Part shown: one piece after another, positions 19,177 to 27,462 of the stretch
Layout: every line of letters starts with the position of its first letter
Numbering within the stretch: the first letter of the stretch is position 1
Assembly (NCBI GenBank): GCA_031291255.1
Contig: JARLJN010000008.1
Location: forward strand, 124,001 to 188,000
Origin: Gammaproteobacteria bacterium
Lineage (GTDB): Bacteria; Pseudomonadota; Gammaproteobacteria; DSM-16500
Reading direction: 5' to 3'
DNA length: 64,000 bases
Position numbers and translations under genes: made by a program
Notes under the pieces: model-generated
What the model saw: the letters and a program-made list of their open reading frames with translations, nothing else
Databases searched by the model: none
What the model was told of the DNA's origin: nothing

Positions 19177-20117
19177 AAACTGTTTTAGTGACTGGCGGTG
19201 CGGGTTTTATAGGTTCGCATACTGCAGATTTATTGGTAAAAAATAATTTTCATGTCATTATTTTTGATAATTTATCCACTGGAAAAATTACAAATCTTGA
19301 TTTATTGCACCCGCACATGGAATTTTTTCAAGGTGATATTTTAGATTATCGCGCTATTGCTAAGCAGGTTTTGCGTTGCGATGCTGTTTTGCATCTAGCA
19401 GCTTTGCCTTCTGTGCCTATGTCGATTGAAGATCCGATTAACACTTTAAAAAATAACACTCAGGGTTTTGTGCATGTATTACAAGCTATACGTGAAGCAC
19501 AAAAACCTATACGTTTAGTCTATGCTTCCAGCGCTGCAGTGTATGGTTCTACAGCGGAGTTACCTTGCAGCGATGAATTGTTAGAATTGTCGCATGCCGC
19601 TTTATCACCTTACGCATTAGAAAAAATAAATAACGAAGCGTATGCAGATTTATATTCTCGTTTGTTTGGCTTGAACAGTTTAGCGTTACGTTATTTTAAT
19701 GTGTATGGTCCTAGGCAAGATCCGCATTCTCCTTATTCAGGTGTTATTTCTCGATTTATTGATAATTACAGACAAAATAAAGTCATTACTATTTGGGGTG
19801 ACGGCAAACAATCTCGTGATTTTATTAGCGTGTATGATATCGCTGCGGCGAATGTTGCTGCATTACAAAGTGATTTCACAGGTGTCTTGAATATAGCAAC
19901 GGGTGTACCTGAAACTTTAACTAACTTAATTTCATATATTGAAGCTGTAGGCGGCAAGTCTGCTGAAGTGAATTATTTAGAAGCGCGTATAGGTGATATT
20001 CGTGCATCCTATGGCAGTGTTATAAAAGCGGAAAAAAAGCTTAATTTTAAGTATAATACTCCGCTTGCTGAGGGAATTAAGCATCTCATGACCCATACAG
20101 TCGAAAAATCACTTTAG
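19173..20117 (+). CDS. NAD-dependent sugar nucleotide epimerase (UDP-hexose 4-epimerase-like)
   Basis: A 314-residue extended short-chain dehydrogenase. The Rossmann motif is VTGGAGFIGSH (residues 6-16), ASSAAVYG carries the catalytic Ser/Thr region and Tyr147-x3-Lys151 the active pair. LRYFNVYGPRQDPHSPYSGVI is typical of UDP-glucose and UDP-GlcNAc 4-epimerases of the WbpP/GalE group. It probably prepares a nucleotide sugar for LPS or surface glycans. The ATG at 19173 overlaps the pcs TGA; a TTG at 19158 is less likely. Heptosyltransferase genes follow, supporting a role in LPS. Substrate specificity cannot be read from the sequence. Confidence 0.88.
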   Translation: MKTVLVTGGAGFIGSHTADLLVKNNFHVIIFDNLSTGKITNLDLLHPHMEFFQGDILDYRAIAKQVLRCDAVLHLAALPSVPMSIEDPINTLKNNTQGFVHVLQAIREAQKPIRLVYASSAAVYGSTAELPCSDELLELSHAALSPYALEKINNEAYADLYSRLFGLNSLALRYFNVYGPRQDPHSPYSGVISRFIDNYRQNKVITIWGDGKQSRDFISVYDIAAANVAALQSDFTGVLNIATGVPETLTNLISYIEAVGGKSAEVNYLEARIGDIRASYGSVIKAEKKLNFKYNTPLAEGIKHLMTHTVEKSL

Positions 20118-20142
20118 TTAGATGCTCGCGCGGAGAGACTTA

Positions 20143-20340
20143 ATGCAAAATACATCGGAAAAACAAGCCTGTACCAAGCGTCACTATGAAGTGACTGCCG
20201 CAGATCTCCCTCTGTCTTGCCCTCCTAAAGGTATGCGTGTTTGGGATGCACATCCTCGAGTTTATCTTCCTATTGAAGAGCTCGGCCACGTAGTGTGTCC
20301 TTATTGTGAAGCTGAGTTCACATTGAAAGAGCATGAATAA
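20143..20340 (+). CDS. Small CHCC zinc-finger protein
   Basis: A 65-residue protein with the zf-CHCC pattern: LSCPPKGMRVWDAHPRVYLP then VVCPYCEAEF, in which one Cys, one His and a CxxC pair would bind zinc. The same fold occurs in the NDUFS6 subunit of mitochondrial complex I and in small conserved proteobacterial proteins of unknown function. The start ATG 20143 follows GGAGAG; a more distal ATG adds seven residues without support. Its end overlaps the start of the waaF-like gene by eight bases, so it is translated with the LPS genes. Confidence 0.88.
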   Translation: MQNTSEKQACTKRHYEVTAADLPLSCPPKGMRVWDAHPRVYLPIEELGHVVCPYCEAEFTLKEHE

Positions 20341-21355
20341 TAAAATTTTAATTGTTGGGCCTGCTTGGGTAGGCGATATGGTGATGGCGCAGAGCTTGTT
20401 CAAGCTCTTAAAACAACGACATCCCCAACTTTTGATTGATGTGTTGGCACCTGCTTGGAGCTTGCCTTTGCTTGAGCGCATGCCTGAAGTCACTATAGGC
20501 ATAGTGATGCCGTTAGGACATGGGCAGCTAGATCTGAAGGTTCGCTATAATTTAGGTAAAAGTTTGCGTGCAGCGCAGTATGATCAGGCTATTGTATTGC
20601 CTAATTCATTCAAATCCGCATTAATTCCTTATTGGGCTAACATTCCTCGCCGCACAGGATGGCGCGGTGAAGCACGATGGTTAGTGTTAAATGACTTAAG
20701 AAAGCTTAATAAAAAACAGTATCCTTTGATGATAGAACAATTTATGGCATTGGGTTTATCTGACGGAGAGGCTTTACCCGCTGATTATCCGTTGCCAGAA
20801 TTAATTTCTACAGCAAAAACGCAAGATAGTGTTTTAGCAAAATATCAAATGCAACGTCATGAGCGTCCAGTGTTAGCTCTGTGTCCTGGTGCGGAATTTG
20901 GTCCAGCGAAACGTTGGCCAGAAAATTATTATGCGCAAGTTGCGAATGCTAAAATAGCAGAAGGTTGGGATATTTGGTTATTGGGTTCTCCTAAAGATGC
21001 TGTGGTCAGTGAGAGTATCATGCAAGAAACACAGCAAAAATGTATTAATTTTACTGGGCGTACGTCTCTCGTGGAGGCAGTTGATTTGTTGTCATTAAGC
21101 TCTGCTGTCGTGAGTAATGACTCAGGTTTGATGCACATTGCCGCCGCTGTTAGGAAACCGCTGGTCGCTCTCTATGGCCCTACCAGTCCTGCATTTACAC
21201 CGCCATTACATAAGCAGGCTAAGATATTGCAACTCAGTTTAGACTGTCAGCCTTGTTTTCAACGTGAGTGTCCGTTGGTGCATCATCGTTGTATGCGCGA
21301 ATTGCATCCTCAGCAAGTCTTAACAGCTTTGAGTGAAATGACATGCGTATTTTAA
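20333..21355 (+). CDS. waaF: ADP-heptose--LPS heptosyltransferase II
   Basis: A 340-residue GT-B glycosyltransferase of family 9. ILIVGPAWVGDMVMAQSLF is the WaaF N-terminal acceptor loop with the conserved Asp. CPGAEFGPAKRWPENYYAQV, SNDSGLMHIAAAV and ALYGPTSP form the ADP-heptose site. It adds the second L-glycero-D-manno-heptose to inner-core LPS on the cytoplasmic face of the inner membrane. A Cys-rich tail (LDCQPCFQRECPLVHHRC) is usual for WaaF. The gene overlaps the zinc-finger gene upstream and the next heptosyltransferase downstream. Confidence 0.95.
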   Translation: MNNKILIVGPAWVGDMVMAQSLFKLLKQRHPQLLIDVLAPAWSLPLLERMPEVTIGIVMPLGHGQLDLKVRYNLGKSLRAAQYDQAIVLPNSFKSALIPYWANIPRRTGWRGEARWLVLNDLRKLNKKQYPLMIEQFMALGLSDGEALPADYPLPELISTAKTQDSVLAKYQMQRHERPVLALCPGAEFGPAKRWPENYYAQVANAKIAEGWDIWLLGSPKDAVVSESIMQETQQKCINFTGRTSLVEAVDLLSLSSAVVSNDSGLMHIAAAVRKPLVALYGPTSPAFTPPLHKQAKILQLSLDCQPCFQRECPLVHHRCMRELHPQQVLTALSEMTCVF

Positions 21356-22377
21356 TTATCAAAACGTCCTCTATGGGCGACATCATTCATACCTTGCCAG
21401 CGCTGACTGATGCGGTAAATGCTATTCCAGATATAACATTCGATTGGGTTGTTGAAGAGAAATTTGCTGAAATTCCAAGCTGGCATGATGCTGTTGAGCA
21501 TGTTATTCCAGTTGCTTGGCGCCGTTGGCGAAGAAAATTATGGTCTCCCGAAACACTGAAGCAGTGGCAGACATTCAGAAAAAATTTAGATATTAATGAA
21601 TATGACAAGATTATTGATGCGCAAGGTTTAATAAAAAGCGCTATATTTACGTGGTTAGCTAACGGTCCAGGCAGCGGGTTTGATTGGCGTTCAGCACGAG
21701 AATCGGCAGCCTCTCTTGTTTATCAGCATGTCTATCCAGTGCCTAAAGATTTACATGCAGTGACTCGAGTAAGAACTTTATTCAGTCTAGCATTAGGTTA
21801 TGATTTGCCTAATTCTGTTCCAGAATATGGAATCGATAAAACGAGATTTCTTTCTGCATATGAAGAAAAGCAAGACTACATCGTGTTTTTGCATGGGACG
21901 ACTTGGCCTACTAAGCACTGGCCTGAAGAATATTGGATAGGGTTGGCTAAACTTGCTAATGCCGCTGGTTTGTTAGTGAAGTTGCCTTGGGGCAGCCAGG
22001 CTGAACATGAAAGAGCTCGCCGCATTGCAAGTTGTGTTCATGCGGAGTTATTGCCTCAATTAGATTTAATGGAGTTGGCAGAAGTTTTGGCGGGAGCAAA
22101 AGCAGTGGTTGCCGTTGATACCGGTCTAGGGCATTTAGCCGCTGCATTAGATGTGCCTTCTGTTTCTTTGTATGGCCCTACGAATCCTGGTTTAACAGGG
22201 GCATTGGGTAAGTCACAAGTGCATTTGACAGCAACATTTCCTTGTTCACCCTGTTTAAGCAAGAAGTGTACTTTTGCAGCTGATCCGCAGCATCCACCGT
22301 TTTCTGTGTTTCCACCTTGTTTCTCTACGCTCAATCCCTCTATCGTGTGGGATGCATTGATGGGTTTGTTGAATTAA
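21343..22377 (+). CDS. waaC: LPS heptosyltransferase I
   Basis: A 344-residue family-9 glycosyltransferase. ILIIKTSSMGDIIHTLPALTD is the WaaC signature start. YDKIIDAQGLIKSA, HGTTWPTKHWPEEYW, AVDTGLGHLAAAL and SLYGPTNPGLTG follow in the expected order. It transfers the first heptose onto Kdo2-lipid A. The ATG lies inside the last codons of waaF (13-base overlap). With the upstream epimerase and waaF it forms an LPS inner-core block, so this organism makes a heptose-containing core. Confidence 0.95.
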   Translation: MRILIIKTSSMGDIIHTLPALTDAVNAIPDITFDWVVEEKFAEIPSWHDAVEHVIPVAWRRWRRKLWSPETLKQWQTFRKNLDINEYDKIIDAQGLIKSAIFTWLANGPGSGFDWRSARESAASLVYQHVYPVPKDLHAVTRVRTLFSLALGYDLPNSVPEYGIDKTRFLSAYEEKQDYIVFLHGTTWPTKHWPEEYWIGLAKLANAAGLLVKLPWGSQAEHERARRIASCVHAELLPQLDLMELAEVLAGAKAVVAVDTGLGHLAAALDVPSVSLYGPTNPGLTGALGKSQVHLTATFPCSPCLSKKCTFAADPQHPPFSVFPPCFSTLNPSIVWDALMGLLN

Positions 22378-23097
22378 TTAGAATTCATTCCATCTGCCTG
22401 GGCTATAAGTATGGCACTTGCCTAAATTTAATTGTGCTGAAGTGGGTGAGGCGGTGATTTGTATGCGGCTATTCGCACGTAAGCTTTCTAAGGGATATGA
22501 GCTCGCTATAGGGAAGTAATTTCCATAGCCTATATATAATAATCTTCTGTCCGTTTGTATGCTGTGATGATTGAAATTGTTTACGCCCTGAGACCACAGG
22601 TATGCAGCAACCTGTCGTGCTCTCGCCTCTGATAGTCTTTGTTCAAATCTTTCGGATTCAAAACCACTCATATTGCCTGAGACTATCACGTTATGATCGG
22701 GATAGCGGTTCAAGACACTGACTACGCTGTTGAGAACGGGTTCTGTGCCAGGTAGAAAGTCTGCGCTGTTTGTTTCAAATAAATTATCTGTGGGTAAATT
22801 AATCGTGACATATTGTCCTAAAGTCAGAACTTGTCCGCCTGCTTGGACAATTTCTGCAGAAGAGAAACGTAACGTCGTTAAATAATAAGTTAAGCCAGCA
22901 CCGCCAACGGCTAAGGCACCGCTTGCTGTGTTGGATAGATGAAGAAGTTTGCCTACGCCGAATCCCGCTGCTCCGCCTACTGCTGCGCCAACAAAGCTTC
23001 CAGTGGGTGGGTTTGTGTGAGAAATGGGCGTACATCCAGCTAGAGTAAAGAATATAGCCGTACAGTATGCAACTATTTTATTGAGTGACAATTCCAT
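22378..23097 (-). CDS. OmpA-domain lipoprotein with glycine-zipper segment
   Basis: A 239-residue lipoprotein. The lipobox LAGC lies near residue 19. A glycine-zipper stretch follows (FVGAAVGGAAGFGVGKLL), then an OmpA C-terminal domain with NLFETNSADFLPGTEPVLNS and the peptidoglycan-binding helix SEARARQVAAYLWSQGV. The protein probably tethers the outer membrane to murein. Start 23097 is chosen because GAGGA precedes it and it gives a compact lipoprotein signal; a longer frame to 23148 would place residues before the signal. It converges on waaC, ending at the very next base after the waaC stop. Proteins of this shape occur in Legionella secretion and envelope loci, but no closer identity is claimed. 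Confidence 0.8.
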   Translation of the reverse strand: MELSLNKIVAYCTAIFFTLAGCTPISHTNPPTGSFVGAAVGGAAGFGVGKLLHLSNTASGALAVGGAGLTYYLTTLRFSSAEIVQAGGQVLTLGQYVTINLPTDNLFETNSADFLPGTEPVLNSVVSVLNRYPDHNVIVSGNMSGFESERFEQRLSEARARQVAAYLWSQGVNNFNHHSIQTDRRLLYIGYGNYFPIASSYPLESLRANSRIQITASPTSAQLNLGKCHTYSPGRWNEF

Positions 23098-23197
23098 TTT
23101 TTTCCTCAAGGTAGCGTTGAAATAACTTATCATCACTGCGCCTTTCATTACAAGCTGATTAACGTTAAGATTATCGTAACCCTGCCGGAGAATGTTA

Positions 23198-24925
23198 ATG
23201 ATCCGAGATCTATCTTCACGTCCTTATACCGCTTGGCAACTCATTAAAGCCTATTGGCAATCTGAACAGCGTGTTTCTGCGTATGCATTATATATTGCCG
23301 TTATTATAATGAGTATCACCATCATTGGTATGGATGTGATTTTTAATTACTGGTACAACGGATTTTATGATGCTTTGCAAGATTACAATAAAGCGTCTGC
23401 TTATGATTTGATAAAAGTTTTTATTTTTTTAGCAGCGGTTTTTATTATATTAGCGGTATACCGATATTATATGCAGCAATATTTAGGTTTGCGTTGGCGT
23501 CGTTGGCTGACAAATCAATTTCTGAATCGATGGTTAGAAAATAAAGGTTATTATTATTTAGAAAACTTCGATGAAACAACTGATAATCCTGATCAACGTA
23601 TACAAGAAGATATTAATGCATTAGTGAACAGTTCTCTGGATTTATCTATAGGATTATTTACTTCGATTACAACATTTTTTGCTTTTATTTACATATTGTG
23701 GACTCTGTCAGGAAATTTTGTTTTACACTTGGGTCCGTTGGGAACACACACTATTCATGGCTATTTAGTTTGGGTAGCAATCATCTATGCAATCATAGGA
23801 ACACGTTTTGCATTTAAAATTGGTTACCCTTTAGTTTCATTGAACTTCGAACAACAAAGACGCGAAGCGAACTTTCGTTTTGCTGCAGTTGATCTACGTT
23901 CGCATGCTGAGCATGTGGCATTGTATCGTGGTGAGGCCAGTCAAAAAAATATTTTATCGAGTTTGTTTGATCGTGTTCTAGAAAATTATTACGCTATTAT
24001 TTTGCGTCAAAAATTATTGTTATGGTTTACCGCAGGCTACAATCAAGTGTCTGTTATTCTCCCGTTAGTTGTCGTGTTACCTAATTATTTTGGCAAAGTG
24101 TTTAAGTTAGGCGGTTTGATGCAAGCATTGCGTGCGTTTGGTCAAATACAAGAAGCGCTTTCATTTTTGGTGAGTTCGTATTCTCAAATTGCGCAGTATA
24201 GAGCTGTTATACGCCGGCTGTTAGGATTTTTAAATCATATCTATACTGTAGAAAATAATGTACTCATACATAATAAATTTTTACGAAAAACTCAGTTCAA
24301 TGATGTTATTTCTCTTCGACATTTAACGATACGCACTCCGCAAGGCGAAAATTTATTAGAAAATATTAATGAAGAATTTGTGCATGGAAAAAATTATTTA
24401 ATTAAAGGCGCTTCTGGGATTGGAAAAAGTACATTTATACGCGTGATTTCCGGGATATGGCCTTACGGAGAAGGTGAGATCACTTTACCGTTAAATAAAA
24501 AAATTATGTATATTCCGCAAAAATCTTATATGCCTATTGGTACATTAAAAGAAGCATTGTTATATCCCGAAGATGGTTCAATGTGTTCAGATAATCATAT
24601 GCGTGAATTATTATTGCAATGTGATTTACCTAATTTAGCAGAACGTTTGCAAGATATTTCTATGTGGTCAGAACAATTATCTTCGGGTGAGCTGCAGCGC
24701 ATTGCTTTGGTTCGCATATTAATTCATGAGCCTGATTGGGTATTTTTGGATGAAAGTACTTCCGCACTCGATTTACCGCATGAAAAAGAATTATATACTC
24801 TGATTAAATCTGCTTTACCTAACTGTTCTTTAGTCAGTGTAGGGCATCAACCTAGCGTAGAAGCATTTCATGATGAGTTAATTGATTTATCAAAATATAA
24901 AGTACACAAAGAAGTGTATGGATAA
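23198..24925 (+). CDS. ABC transporter, fused permease-ATPase (YddA/SbmA-like)
   Basis: A protein of about 575 residues. The N-terminal half has about six membrane segments with the ABC_membrane_2 features of YddA and BacA-related proteins (RWRRWLTNQFLNRWL, then the DNPDQRIQEDI motif). The C-terminal half is an ATPase: Walker A KGASGIGKSTF, signature LSSGELQRIA, Walker B WVFLDEST and the switch His in VGHQPS. Related proteins move peptides, B12 or antimicrobial peptides across the inner membrane. ATG 23198 is preferred over ATG 23192 because the CGGAG ribosome site is too close to the latter. It is monocistronic and divergent from the OmpA lipoprotein. Confidence 0.9.
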   Translation: MIRDLSSRPYTAWQLIKAYWQSEQRVSAYALYIAVIIMSITIIGMDVIFNYWYNGFYDALQDYNKASAYDLIKVFIFLAAVFIILAVYRYYMQQYLGLRWRRWLTNQFLNRWLENKGYYYLENFDETTDNPDQRIQEDINALVNSSLDLSIGLFTSITTFFAFIYILWTLSGNFVLHLGPLGTHTIHGYLVWVAIIYAIIGTRFAFKIGYPLVSLNFEQQRREANFRFAAVDLRSHAEHVALYRGEASQKNILSSLFDRVLENYYAIILRQKLLLWFTAGYNQVSVILPLVVVLPNYFGKVFKLGGLMQALRAFGQIQEALSFLVSSYSQIAQYRAVIRRLLGFLNHIYTVENNVLIHNKFLRKTQFNDVISLRHLTIRTPQGENLLENINEEFVHGKNYLIKGASGIGKSTFIRVISGIWPYGEGEITLPLNKKIMYIPQKSYMPIGTLKEALLYPEDGSMCSDNHMRELLLQCDLPNLAERLQDISMWSEQLSSGELQRIALVRILIHEPDWVFLDESTSALDLPHEKELYTLIKSALPNCSLVSVGHQPSVEAFHDELIDLSKYKVHKEVYG

Positions 24926-25228
24926 AACGTTAGAAAATTATTTATGTAACTATCTACAAATTTTGTCTTGCCTGAATGACAGTGCCCAGAATCATAATTT
25001 TTTAATATTTCAAGAAGCAACTGTCCGGAATTTCCGGTCAGTTCAGATGTGGCAGAAACCATAATATTACAAGTTGCCAGTTACCAAGACGCCCTACTGA
25101 ACCTCCAGTTCCGAAATAAAACTAAAAATTAAGTTTCAATGTTGCTTATGTTTGAAAAAATGAGAAGCAACTCTATTCATTCCGCGACTATACTGCGTTG
25201 TCCTAATCGTCGGATAGAGGCATGTAAT
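24926..25228. other. Intergenic stretch with CCGGAA-T-TTCCGG palindrome
   Basis: Between the ABC transporter and the ATPase gene there is no convincing gene. A 13-base palindrome CCGGAATTTCCGG lies at 25025-25037. The rest is AT-rich with a few short open frames that lack ribosome sites. Confidence 0.4.
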
Positions 25229-26422
25229 TTACTCGTTAGAAAATAATTTCTCAACAGGCATTGATAAAAACTGTTCTGGCTTCATTCCTTGATTCCCAAC
25301 TAATAAAATGCGATACGGATTAAACTTTTTTTGGAATGCCGCCATACCTGAATGTTGTTCCTTACTTTTTCCAGACTTCACTTCAATCGCAATGAGTTTT
25401 TTTCCACTCTGCAAAATAAAATCAACTTCTTCATTTCCATCGCGCCAGTAAAATAAATTTATATTTTTTCCAACAGTTTGATTAAAGAGATAAGCCCCAA
25501 TTGCTGACTCCAGTAAACGTCCCCAAAACTCTCTATCTTTTTGTGCCTCTAAAAAAGTATGGCCAGAAGATGCTGTTAATAATGCCGTATTCTGAACAAG
25601 AAATTTTGGACTTGAACCTCGCTGCCTTACTACTTGCCCAGCATATTTCTGCAACCCAGTTAATAAACCACTTGCAGACAGAAGTTCAAGATAATGAGAA
25701 AGAGTCGTCGTATTTCCAGCATCTTGCAATTGCCCAGTCATTTTCTGGTAAGAAAGAATTTGTCCTGAATACAAGCAGCCTAAATAAAATAATTGTCGAA
25801 GCAGTGCTGGCTTTTGTACATGAGTCAGTGACAAGATATCTTTTGAAATAGTCGTTTCAATAAGAGAATCTCTAATGTAATGTTTCCACCGCGTTTCATC
25901 AGAAATAAGAGTCGCGGCACCTGGGTAACCGCCATAATAAATGTATTGTTCAATACTCCACTTAAAAGCAGTATGCATTTCTTTATAAGTCCAGTGTCTT
26001 ATAGGAAGCACTTCGAAACGTCCCGCGAGACTTTCACTGAGTCCTTTTTGAATCAGCAATGGCGCAGAACCCAGGAGCAATACTTTAACAAAACGTTTAG
26101 CTCGCGTATCTTCATCCCAAAGACGTTTTACTTGTGTTGACCACTCTGTGATTTTTTGAATCTCATCTAATACAAGTAATACGTTTTGATTAGGCCGTTG
26201 AATTTGTAAGCGGGCAACTTCCCATTGCTGTTCAAGCCAGTTTGACTGATGCAAACCCGGCTCATCAGCGCTTGCATAATGAGAAGGCAGATTTAACACT
26301 TGCATTACTTGCAATGCCAGTGTTGTTTTGCCTACCTGACGCGGACCTATAATCGCTTGAATAAAATGACGATTTTCTTTTAAACGGGCTAAGACTATCT
26401 TATAATCTTCGCGTTTCAACAT
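25229..26422 (-). CDS. DUF4143-type AAA ATPase
   Basis: A 397-residue protein of the archaeal-type ATPase group. An AAA domain carries Walker A GPRQVGKTTLALQV and Walker B VLLVLDEIQKI. A central winged-helix-like region follows. The DUF4143 C-terminal part has a PD-(D/E)XK-nuclease-like strand pattern (NEEVDFIL ... LIAIEVKSGK). Such proteins are widespread and often horizontally acquired, and their role is unknown (toxin-antitoxin or defence links have been proposed). AGGAT lies eight bases before ATG 26422. A second, divergent paralogue lies at 61867-63108, and both have strong palindromes upstream. Confidence 0.88.
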   Translation of the reverse strand: MLKREDYKIVLARLKENRHFIQAIIGPRQVGKTTLALQVMQVLNLPSHYASADEPGLHQSNWLEQQWEVARLQIQRPNQNVLLVLDEIQKITEWSTQVKRLWDEDTRAKRFVKVLLLGSAPLLIQKGLSESLAGRFEVLPIRHWTYKEMHTAFKWSIEQYIYYGGYPGAATLISDETRWKHYIRDSLIETTISKDILSLTHVQKPALLRQLFYLGCLYSGQILSYQKMTGQLQDAGNTTTLSHYLELLSASGLLTGLQKYAGQVVRQRGSSPKFLVQNTALLTASSGHTFLEAQKDREFWGRLLESAIGAYLFNQTVGKNINLFYWRDGNEEVDFILQSGKKLIAIEVKSGKSKEQHSGMAAFQKKFNPYRILLVGNQGMKPEQFLSMPVEKLFSNE

Positions 26423-26450
26423 AATAAATGATCCTATTTAGTCATTCTAC

Positions 26451-26482
26451 TGAGTAATTTTACTCAATGCATTGAGTAAAAT
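26451..26482. promoter_or_regulatory. Palindromic operator-like site upstream of DUF4143 ATPase
   Basis: A perfect 26-base palindrome (26457-26482, core ACTCAATGCATTGAGT) lies about 35 bases upstream of the ATPase ATG. A further inverted half-site TGAGTAA begins at 26451, so three TGAGTAA-type half-sites occur within 32 bases. The symmetry and position suit an autoregulatory operator; no regulator is identified. Confidence 0.45.
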
Positions 26483-26528
26483 CAAGCAATGGATCATGAA
26501 GATACGTTGTAATAATAGAAACCTATGC

Positions 26529-27344
26529 TTATTTCTGACATCGAGTGCAATACACCGTACTGCGTTGCCCCAGTCGAATTTCTTTTAAAAGGGTTTTGCA
26601 TGTTAAGCAAGGTAGACCGCCTCTACCATACACTTTGAGTTTTACGCTGAAATAACCTTTTTTGCCCTCGCTGTTAAAAAAATCTTTAAGTGTAGTGCCG
26701 CCTTGTTGAATGGCGCTTTGTAAAATGGTTTTGATGGCTGCTGCCAACAGTTGATAGCGGGCTAAACTTATTTTGCCGGCGGCTTTTAAGGGTGAGATGC
26801 CCGCACTAAATAGCGCTTCAGCAGCATAAATATTTCCTACACCGACCACGACTTTACTGTCCATGATAAAAGATTTAATGGGGAGTTTGCGCTTGCGAGA
26901 GCGTTGCCACAGGTAAGCCTCATTAAAGTCTGTACTCAGCGGTTCCGGCCCTAAAGACGACAACAGAGGGTGTAAATCTGGATCAGCCGTGGTCCAAAGA
27001 CAAGCGCCAAAACGTCGAGGATCTCGGAAGCGTAAACAGATTTTATTGGAAAATATAATATCGACATGGTCATGTTTTTGGGCGGGAACTTCTGTGGATA
27101 ATATGCGCAGTGTGCCAGACATGCCTAAGTGCAGAATCAGCGTGCCTTTGCTAGTCCCTAATAAAATATATTTTCCGCGGCGAGAGACAGAATTAATTCG
27201 CAGGCCAGATAAAATTTCCCTTATATTACAGTCTATTGGCCACCGCAGCCCAAAATGCCGTACAATAACGGTTGCAATTGTTTGCTGGATAATATGCGGT
27301 TTTATCCCGCAAATAGTCGTCTCAACTTCAGGTAATTCAGGCAT
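26529..27344 (-). CDS. mutM: Formamidopyrimidine-DNA glycosylase
   Basis: A 271-residue base-excision repair enzyme removing 8-oxoguanine and formamidopyrimidines. The N-terminus is PELPEVETT, with the catalytic Pro2 and Glu3. RRGKYILL carries the conserved Lys, VVGVGNIYAAEALF the helix-two-turn-helix, and the end CLTCKTLLKEI ... YCTRCQK is the four-Cys zinc finger. Length and order are standard. It is divergent from the desaturase gene and has no operon partner here; in other bacteria it often neighbours coaD or rpmB-rpmG, which lie about 1.5 kb away in this window. Confidence 0.97.
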   Translation of the reverse strand: MPELPEVETTICGIKPHIIQQTIATVIVRHFGLRWPIDCNIREILSGLRINSVSRRGKYILLGTSKGTLILHLGMSGTLRILSTEVPAQKHDHVDIIFSNKICLRFRDPRRFGACLWTTADPDLHPLLSSLGPEPLSTDFNEAYLWQRSRKRKLPIKSFIMDSKVVVGVGNIYAAEALFSAGISPLKAAGKISLARYQLLAAAIKTILQSAIQQGGTTLKDFFNSEGKKGYFSVKLKVYGRGGLPCLTCKTLLKEIRLGQRSTVYCTRCQK

Positions 27345-27462
27345 TTAAAAAATCTACGTGTCAAGGTTTAATTTACACAAAGGGTGCATTCATTGGTGTT
27401 TATTTATGCTATCATCCTTTCTTGTATATACATAGAACTGGATACTTAAAGAGGTGTTTCTT

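Noticed and set aside
20140..20502. A 120-residue minus-strand frame over the zinc-finger and waaF genes
   Set aside because: It covers two well-supported genes on the plus strand and has no homology or ribosome site.
25025..25037. CCGGAATTTCCGG palindrome as an operator for the ABC transporter or ATPase
   Set aside because: It lies downstream of both genes' coding ends, far from either promoter, so a regulatory role has no support.
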